17,937 nt of DNA, taken from assembly GCA_965178525.1 (NCBI GenBank), contig CBCXVS010000152.1, forward strand, positions 1 through 17,937, read 5' to 3'. This document shows, piece after piece, positions 13,334 to 17,937 of this stretch (position 1 is its first letter; every line of letters starts with the position of its first letter). The notes beneath the pieces are model-generated. The model ran no database searches. It was not told the DNA's origin and saw only the letters and a list, made by a program, of their open reading frames with translations. A program made the translations under genes and the position numbers. This DNA comes from CBCXVS01 sp965178525. Lineage in GTDB: Bacteria > Tectomicrobia > Entotheonellia > Entotheonellales > Entotheonellaceae.

Positions 13334-14101
13334 TCACTGCGCCACGTACCCACCATCCACCGTCATCGTATGCCCCGTGACAAAGGACGCGGCGGCCGAA
13401 CACAGCCACACCACCGCTTCGGCAATTTCCTCTGGTTTGCCCATACGACCGATAGGATGGCGTTCGACGATCGGCGCTTCCATGTCGGGATTGTTGGCCA
13501 AGGTTTGTTCAATCAACGGGGTGCGGATATAACCCGGGCATACCGCATTGACACGGATACCCGATGTGGCATATTCCAGAGCCGCTGTTTTGGTCAAGCC
13601 CACCACACCATGTTTGCTCGCATTATACGCCCCTGAGCGACTCCAGGAGCCAACCAAGCCCATGATCGATGCCGTATTGACAATGGCGCCCCCGCCTTGT
13701 TGGAGCATCTGGGTGATCTCGTATTTCATGCACAACCATACACCTCGCAGATTGATGCCAATGACGCGGTCCCAGCTCTCCTCAGGAAGTTCGTGTAGGA
13801 GAACACGAGGTCTGGAGCCAATGCCGGCATTATTATGAGCGCAATCCAACCTGCCGTACGTCTCGACGGCTTTGCTGATCATCGCTTCGACCTCAGTAGC
13901 CTTGGATACATCGACATCAATAAAGGTGGCGTCACCACCGTTTTCCTGGATCATGTGGACGGTCTGTTGGCCGCCGTCTTCGTTCATATCGGCGATGACC
14001 AGTTTCGCGCCTTCTCTTGCAAAGGTAAGAGCGGTGGCTCTGCCGATACCTGATGCGCCCCCGGTGACGAGTGCGACTTGGCTATCTAGTCGTCCTGCCA
14101 T
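13334..14101 (-). CDS. SDR-family NAD-dependent oxidoreductase (classical)
   Basis: A 255-residue classical short-chain dehydrogenase. The cofactor motif TGGASGIG is at residues 13-20, with Asp38 at the end of the second strand indicating NAD(H). NNAG is at 90-93. The active-site tetrad is N117, S145 (NTASIMG), Y159 and K163 (AYNASKHG). PGYIRTPLIEQT follows, and the C-terminus GHTMTVDGGYVAQ is the usual dimer strand. The start has AGGAGG 7 nt upstream of ATG 14101. It resembles the 3-oxoacyl-reductase, glucose-dehydrogenase and cyclohexanol-dehydrogenase clade; the substrate is not deducible. It is transcribed alone, away from the small membrane protein gene's region, and its 3' end abuts the integrase relic. 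Confidence 0.94.
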   Translation of the reverse strand: MAGRLDSQVALVTGGASGIGRATALTFAREGAKLVIADMNEDGGQQTVHMIQENGGDATFIDVDVSKATEVEAMISKAVETYGRLDCAHNNAGIGSRPRVLLHELPEESWDRVIGINLRGVWLCMKYEITQMLQQGGGAIVNTASIMGLVGSWSRSGAYNASKHGVVGLTKTAALEYATSGIRVNAVCPGYIRTPLIEQTLANNPDMEAPIVERHPIGRMGKPEEIAEAVVWLCSAAASFVTGHTMTVDGGYVAQ

Positions 14102-14446
14102 GTGAACCCCTCCTGGAGATTAGCGTGTCTGCTCCTAACCATTCTCATACGTCCGCTCTCGTGACGGAATTCGCTTCGCCGGTTTGCAATCGTCACCCGT
14201 GTCGTACGCCACAGGCAATAAAGCGGCTGGTAAAGGCGGACGGCTCGCATGGTATCGGCAAGCATCGTACACGCACCAGGGATATAGCACAATCGGCAAT
14301 AGACACATCGATGAGGGAAAACCATATAAGTTTCTGGACAACATGAGCGACATCATTTTCCCAGAGGAAAAATATGAATTGAATTCTGTTCGGGCACTTA
14401 GAAGCGCGCTCAACACGGTTGCGTCACTGCTCCGATCACGCAGGGG
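14102..14446. other. Intergenic region without a convincing gene
   Basis: It holds the SDR ribosome site at its left edge. Only weak open frames occur: a plus-strand TTG frame from 14184 ends in MSDIIFPEEKYELNSV..., and its ATG at 14344 would give 35 residues, but no ribosome site precedes either. I see no RNA gene, terminator or repeat here. Confidence 0.5.
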
Positions 14447-14575
14447 TTAGTACCAGGCGTTCGCAACCGCACTCAACACAACAGGACTGAGCAACGCCCA
14501 GAGAACGGTCATACAGATTAGGAATAGCATGCCTGTCATGGCCCATATGGACAACATCATTAATATCTGTCTCAT
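14447..14575 (-). CDS. 42-aa single-span hydrophobic membrane protein
   Basis: A small gene on the minus strand: MRQILMMLSIWAMTGMLF, LICMTVLWALLSPVV, LSAVANAWY, ending TAA at 14447-14449. One positive residue (Arg2) precedes a long hydrophobic stretch (residues about 8-38), as in a single transmembrane helix with the N-terminus inside. The ribosome site is strong: GGAG plus AGGGTGATC (14580-14592) matches the anti-SD complement GGAGGTGATC with 4-13 nt to ATG. About 110 nt upstream lies a sigma-54-type promoter. No family is recognised. It could be a regulator or subunit of a membrane complex, or a toxic peptide. An overlapping 58-codon frame starting at 14606 is less likely because it has no ribosome site and an odd composition. 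Confidence 0.55.
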   Translation of the reverse strand: MRQILMMLSIWAMTGMLFLICMTVLWALLSPVVLSAVANAWY

Positions 14576-14695
14576 GATGATCACCCTGCTCCATGGCCTC
14601 CCACATTGCCGTGGGGTGCGAGGGGTAGAGAGCGGAGCGTCTGGCTCAGCGTTCTCGCCCCAACGTCGTGTACGCGGTCAATTTCTCAGGGTGTT

Positions 14696-14729
14696 GGCAA
14701 GGGCTATGCCAAAATAGAAGATATTGATA
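14696..14729 (-). promoter_or_regulatory. Sigma-54-type promoter with adjacent IHF-like site
   Basis: The minus strand carries TTGGCATAGCCCTTGCC (14712 to 14696): GG and GC elements are 12 nt apart, matching TGGCAC-N5-TTGCW closely (T for C at the sixth base). Directly upstream, TATCAATATCTTC (14729 to 14717) fits the IHF consensus WATCAANNNNTTR at 12 of 13 positions. Predicted transcription would start about 14684 and run into the 42-aa gene. The whole 34-nt block is 26/34 identical to 17583-17616. Sigma-54 promoters need an enhancer-binding activator, and none is encoded here. Confidence 0.6.
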
Positions 14730-14776
14730 TGCAAGAGGTTAGAGACATCGGCGGACAAACATGAGCGCATCGGCGC

Positions 14777-14808
14777 CTCACCTATGAGACGTCAGGCTCA
14801 TAGGTGAG
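14777..14808 (-). terminator. Perfect 12-bp stem-loop downstream of the NHL gene
   Basis: CTCACCTATGAG (14777-14788) and CTCATAGGTGAG (14797-14808) are exact inverted repeats around an 8-nt loop. It sits about 54 nt past the NHL gene stop on the minus strand and upstream of the sigma-54-type promoter, so it would separate the two transcripts. The stem is not GC-rich and is followed by only a weak U run. Confidence 0.5.
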
Positions 14809-14861
14809 ATCAGGGCAGGGGGCCTCACGAGTGTGGAGACCTCATCGTGGCATGGTTACGA

Positions 14862-15881
14862 TCAGGCCTTCTGATAAACCTGAATACGGTGACGGCAGCT
14901 CTCCACGATATAGATACGGCCTTGGGCATCGACTTTGACCGCAACCGGCCCCCAAAACAACTTCTCGATACTGGCTGACTCCTCCCGAATCTCGTCAGAT
15001 GGCAACAGCTCCACTTCCGGTTGCAAATCAGCCCGGAGCCGCTCTTCCAGCTCGTCCTGATTAGAAATAAAATAATCCTCCGCCCAGCTCGATAGGCCTG
15101 CTTCCCCCCGGAACAGGGCGAGAAACTGGCCGTCGGCTCCCAGAACCTGTACGCGCTCGTTGCCCCAATCGGTCACGTAAATGAGACCCTCCTCGTCTAC
15201 CGCCACACTTGAGGGCCGATGGAACTCCCCCTCACCCGTACCTGGCGCGCCCCAACTGGCCAGAAAAGTCCCCTGGGCATCGAATTTCTGGATGCGGTCG
15301 TTGCGCCAATCGGCGACATAGATGTTCGCGCCCCGGTCGACAGCAATGCCCCATGGCACGTTGAACTCGCCTGCACCGCTGCCGCCACGGCCCCACTGGC
15401 TCAGGAATCGGCCATCCTTGGTATAGCGCTGCACACGATGGTTGAGCCCATCGACGACCAACAGATGCCCATCGGCGTCAAAGGCAAGACCAGCAGGCCG
15501 CTCAAACGCCCCTTCCCCGCGTCCCTGTATGCCCCATTTGTGCAGGAACTGTCCGTGCTTGTCGAAGATGGAGATGCGATGCAGGGCTTCATCCGAGATA
15601 TAGATCTGCTCATCTCGGTCGATCGCAATGGCGGCGGGCCACATGATCTCCCCGTCGCCGTCGCCACCGTGACTGAACTCGCCGTGGTACGCTTCGGTCA
15701 CTGTACACACGGTCACCCGCTTGTAGGGCATTCTGACGGCGGTGTCCGACCCGGCGCGGTTCAGCACATACAGGACCTCATCGGGACCGATGGCAACGTC
15801 AACCGGATTGTTGAATCCCCTGCCGTTTTGGGCATAAAAACCAATGGTATGACTGTAGTCAAACGTCCGTGTCATGGTCAT
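14862..15881 (-). CDS. NHL-repeat six-bladed beta-propeller protein
   Basis: A 339-residue protein built of six NHL repeats, without signal peptide. The repeats are FNNPVDVAIGPDEVLYVLNR (residues about 22-41), then the IMWPAAIAIDRDEQIYISD, FERPAGLAFDADGHLLVVDG, FNVPWGIAVDRGANIYVADW, FHRPSSVAVDEEGLIYVTDW and LFWGPVAVKVDAQGRIYIVE blades. Each is followed by an N/H-R-[VI]-Q-.-[FY] turn and a GxFLxxWG linker. An acidic insert (FISNQDELEERLRADLQPEVELL) lies before the last blade. ATG 15881 has GGGGAGG 6 nt upstream. The stop of the upstream DUF1800 gene lies 24 nt away, so the two are almost certainly one operon. Propellers of this kind act as binding scaffolds or lyase-like enzymes; the role here is unknown. 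Confidence 0.9.
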   Translation of the reverse strand: MTMTRTFDYSHTIGFYAQNGRGFNNPVDVAIGPDEVLYVLNRAGSDTAVRMPYKRVTVCTVTEAYHGEFSHGGDGDGEIMWPAAIAIDRDEQIYISDEALHRISIFDKHGQFLHKWGIQGRGEGAFERPAGLAFDADGHLLVVDGLNHRVQRYTKDGRFLSQWGRGGSGAGEFNVPWGIAVDRGANIYVADWRNDRIQKFDAQGTFLASWGAPGTGEGEFHRPSSVAVDEEGLIYVTDWGNERVQVLGADGQFLALFRGEAGLSSWAEDYFISNQDELEERLRADLQPEVELLPSDEIREESASIEKLFWGPVAVKVDAQGRIYIVESCRHRIQVYQKA

Positions 15882-15905
15882 CGCCCACCTCCCCTGGCGC
15901 GCATC

Positions 15906-17336
15906 TCATACGAGTTGGTACTCACGCGTCGCGACGATTAATTGCAGTAGTTCTCGGATGGCTGCAGACGGATCAGGCTCGGTATCCGCGTCCGCCTGGC
16001 CCATCTGCAAGTGCTCTGCAGCATGGGCGACGAGTTCCTGCCGGGTACGCTCTGTGACCGTGAGCGGTCCCATGAGGTCAAGACAGGCCTCCACCAGGCG
16101 CTCCGCGGACGCGGTCGCTCCCTGGGCGATGATGCGGTCAATGATGGACTTCACCCCTGGCTGTTCGGCATCGGCGAATTGCTCGGCGGCGAAATTGATC
16201 CGCGCCATCAGGCTGGCCGTGTTGATCCATTCGCTGCCGGTGTGCCAGCCCTCAACGCTGGGCGGATCCAGGAGCTGTTGTCCCATAAAACCGGCTTGTA
16301 AACCGAGATGGATATCACTCACCTGCGGGAAGCGATGGCCACCCGCCTGCCGCACGGCGCCGACGACGAGTTCCGCCGGACTTTTGACCCGGGCAAACAT
16401 GGCTTGTTTGAAGAAATCCGCGTTGAAGAGCACTCGTAGGACGTCGCGCAGCACATAACGATGCTGCACGAATGCCTCGGCCAGTACTTCAATGGCCTCG
16501 GGATCACGGGGCGGCACCTCGACCCAGCTGGGCACTTGGACCTCATCCGCGACAAAGAACGTATACAGATGCCGCGCCACAAACCGGGCCGTGGCCGGCT
16601 GTTGACAAATGATGTCGATCATGTCCTCGCCATCAAACGCGCCGGTCTGTCCCAAAAACGTTTTCTCGCCCGCATCATGATCATCGGCCCGGTACTCGAA
16701 CTGCCAGTCCAGACGGCCGTAGGGCCACACGGAATCCCGGGACACCCGAGCCGTATGCAACGCCGCATTGCGCATCGTCCACCCCGTAAACGCATGGGAA
16801 CACTGGCGTACATCGTCCTCGGTATAATGGCCGACGCCCATCGAGAACAATTCGAGGAGTTCCCGGCCGTAATTTTCGTTCACGGCATCCTTATGATTAT
16901 CTCTATTATCCAGCCAGAAAATCATGGCCGGATCTTTCGACACACCGACGAGGAGTTCACGAAAGCTCCCCAGGCCGCAGCGCCGAAACATATCGACCTG
17001 CCGCAGAATGGCCTTGGGCTGATTCAGTTTGGTGTAGCCGGTAGCAAAGATGCCGTGCCAGAATAACGCCAGTTTTTCTTCTAGCGGGCGCACGCTATTG
17101 ATCATGCGGTAGACCCAATAGGCCTGGCAACTCTCCACCAGCATCAAGCTGTTCTCATCGACGTGATAGCGCCGAATCAGGTCGTCCTCAAATGCCGCCG
17201 CATGCTCCGGATGTAGCAATTCCTCCACCGTGGCCTCGTACCCTTGTGCCACGTAGCGCTCCAATTCCTCCCGCGTGGCGCCGAAGCCGGCGCGGCGTAG
17301 CAGATGCGCCACGAGCGCCAAGTCCTGGTGTGCCAT
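15906..17336 (-). CDS. DUF1800-family protein
   Basis: A 476-residue member of DUF1800. Landmarks are the N-terminal LVAHLLRRAGFGATREEL (residues about 7-24), the VRPLEEKLALFWHGIFATGY segment, and the core motifs DNRDNHKDAVNENYGRELLELFSMGVGHYTEDDVRQCSHAFTGW split around residues 180-225. Then come KTFLGQTGAFDGEDMIDIICQQPATARFVARHLYTFF and a PPSVEGWHTGSEWI C-terminal motif. ATG 17336 is chosen because GGAGGAGGG lies 7 nt upstream; an in-frame ATG at 17378 has no such site. The family is widespread in Planctomycetes, Proteobacteria and related groups, usually next to a DUF1501 protein. Here the partner downstream is an NHL propeller instead. The biochemical role is unknown. Confidence 0.92.
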   Translation of the reverse strand: MAHQDLALVAHLLRRAGFGATREELERYVAQGYEATVEELLHPEHAAAFEDDLIRRYHVDENSLMLVESCQAYWVYRMINSVRPLEEKLALFWHGIFATGYTKLNQPKAILRQVDMFRRCGLGSFRELLVGVSKDPAMIFWLDNRDNHKDAVNENYGRELLELFSMGVGHYTEDDVRQCSHAFTGWTMRNAALHTARVSRDSVWPYGRLDWQFEYRADDHDAGEKTFLGQTGAFDGEDMIDIICQQPATARFVARHLYTFFVADEVQVPSWVEVPPRDPEAIEVLAEAFVQHRYVLRDVLRVLFNADFFKQAMFARVKSPAELVVGAVRQAGGHRFPQVSDIHLGLQAGFMGQQLLDPPSVEGWHTGSEWINTASLMARINFAAEQFADAEQPGVKSIIDRIIAQGATASAERLVEACLDLMGPLTVTERTRQELVAHAAEHLQMGQADADTEPDPSAAIRELLQLIVATREYQLV

Positions 17337-17582
17337 CTGTAAGCCCTCCTCCACGTCTCCCTGTATCACCATGCTCATGTCGTTCCATGCTGTCCCGACG
17401 GGTATGAACTCTCAAAATGCGAGTGTACCATGGCTCAAGACTGTGTCAAAGGCAAGAGAGATGGGAGAGGTATGATGTGACGCCATGCCAGCGACGCATG
17501 GGCATACATAGGTCATCGTTGATCCATCTGGGTCATATGTGACACTTTCTCTTCCTTGCCCATACGATCTTATATCTTTATA
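17337..17582. other. Intergenic region between DUF1800 and the sigma-54 promoter
   Basis: This stretch holds the DUF1800 leader on the minus strand. A GTCATATGTGAC near-palindrome (GTCA/TGAC arms) lies at about 17532-17543, roughly 70 nt upstream of the -24 element of the sigma-54 promoter, a plausible upstream activator site. An open minus-strand frame (17412-17606) has no ribosome site and overlaps the promoter, so I do not call it. Confidence 0.35.
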
Positions 17583-17616
17583 AATCAATGATTTGTAATT
17601 TGGCATAGCTTTTGCC
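17583..17616 (+). promoter_or_regulatory. Sigma-54-type promoter with perfect IHF-consensus site
   Basis: AATCAATGATTTG (17583-17595) fits the IHF consensus WATCAANNNNTTR at every position and lies in a palindrome AAATCA-A-TGATTT. Five bases on, TTGGCATAGCTTTTGCC (17600-17616) has GG and GC 12 nt apart, matching the sigma-54 -24/-12 form. The predicted start is near 17628, about 97 nt before the ATG at 17725. The arrangement copies that of the 42-aa membrane gene (26/34 identities, same spacing). Confidence 0.65.
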
Positions 17617-17724
17617 TAGCCGCTACGTGTGGCGTCGAACATCAGCATGGTATAGCTCCGGGCGCCTTGTACCGGATGCGACGGTATAGTACGGGCCTCT
17701 TCTCGGTGGATGCGGAGAGACAAC

Positions 17725-17919
17725 ATGATGCGTATCAACACCAAACGCGTTCTCGTCATGGGCATGCTCATAGCCATTGTCACCTATATAAGCCCAGCGC
17801 CACACGCCATGGCGACAGATCGTCTCATGCAATCAGAACTGGTCGTGTTTGCCGCACTAACCCGAAGTTCCTCCCGTGATTCGGCGACAACTTGTTGGAA
17901 TAAAAACTCAAAAGCCTGA
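17725..17919 (+). pseudogene. Secreted-protein gene interrupted after the signal peptide by a repeat element
   Basis: ATG 17725 has GGAGAG 5 nt upstream. Residues 1-30 (MMRINTKRVLVMGMLIAI, VTYISPAPHAMA) form a signal peptide with positive N-region, hydrophobic core and an AMA cleavage site. Mature sequence TDRLMQSELVVFAALT follows for only 15 residues. At 17862, inside codon 46, the MITE-like element begins and the frame runs through it to a meaningless TGA at 17919. The rest of the original gene is either beyond the window or lost. Its promoter is the sigma-54-type module at 17583-17616. The mature function cannot be stated. Confidence 0.6.
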
Positions 17920-17937
17920 AACGAATTGACCTTTGTT
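17862..17937. mobile_element. Second copy of the MITE-like element, cut by the window end
   Basis: The 76 nt to the window edge match 12848-12923 with two substitutions and start at the exact terminus CCGAAGTTCC. The preceding bases ACTAAC share a CTA core with the CCTAGA duplicated around the other copy, suggesting target preference. The rest of the element and any target duplication lie beyond the window. Confidence 0.8.

Noticed and set aside
14184..14450. Plus-strand 88-codon frame ending in NTVASLLRSRRG.
   Set aside because: It has a TTG start with no ribosome site, no family resemblance, and an end overlapping the 42-aa gene; kept only as a remark.
14478..14606. Overlapping 58-codon minus-strand frame starting MWEAMEQGDHHETD.
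   Set aside because: It has no ribosome site, and its composition fits a shifted reading of the hydrophobic 42-aa frame, which has a strong ribosome site.
17412..17606. Minus-strand open frame of 64 codons upstream of DUF1800.
   Set aside because: It has no ribosome site and no recognisable domain, and it overlaps the sigma-54-type promoter.

Overview
This is a bacterial window with moderately high G+C, most likely from an environmental or symbiotic genome rich in dispersed catabolic genes. The mix of amidohydrolase-2, CocE/NonD hydrolase, carboxymuconolactone-decarboxylase-like, DUF1800, NHL-propeller, caspase and SUMF1-like proteins resembles Candidatus Entotheonella/Tectomicrobia or Deltaproteobacteria-like genomes. 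That assignment is inference from gene content only; there is no phylogenetic marker in the window. A clear selenocysteine tRNA (anticodon UCA) implies that the cell makes selenoproteins.

Layout. 1-1705: a 5'-truncated CMD-family remnant, then a minus-strand pair of an intact CMD-family protein followed by a small cupin. 1751-1853: heptamer repeat hairpin. 1847-2332: unknown protein. 2437-5261: a caspase / PEGA / SUMF1-like module on the minus strand, split by two frame changes. It is bracketed by a 55-bp direct repeat, with a REP-like palindromic repeat at its right edge. 5313-9321: plus-strand metabolic genes (amidohydrolase, D-2-hydroxyacid dehydrogenase, MFS exporter), with minus-strand C-terminal remnants of an NHL-type propeller and a CaiB-type CoA transferase in the gaps. 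9595-12508: a doubly broken glyoxalase/VOC gene, an intact CocE/NonD hydrolase and a flavin reductase-like protein behind an 18-bp palindrome. 12698-13275: tRNA-Sec, a decayed tyrosine integrase and, inside the integrase, a 259-bp MITE-like element with terminal inverted repeats and a 6-bp target duplication. 13334-14101: SDR dehydrogenase. 14447-14575: a 42-aa membrane protein not previously listed, behind a sigma-54-type promoter. 14862-17336: NHL propeller plus DUF1800 protein on the minus strand. 17583-17937: a second sigma-54/IHF promoter in front of a secreted-protein gene that is cut by another copy of the MITE-like element at the window edge.

How it fits together. The metabolic genes look like a loosely assembled peripheral catabolic region (amide/ester hydrolysis, alpha-keto/hydroxy acid reduction, flavin reduction, aromatic-degradation folds, export) rather than one pathway. 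The region is heavily reworked: at least five broken or truncated genes, several dispersed repeats and a mobile-element nest beside tRNA-Sec. The strongest unexplained signals are (i) two near-identical 34-nt IHF-like plus sigma-54 promoter modules in front of small membrane or secreted proteins, (ii) the MITE-like family, whose two copies differ only synonymously in one reading frame, and (iii) the repeat-bracketed caspase-PEGA-SUMF1 module.
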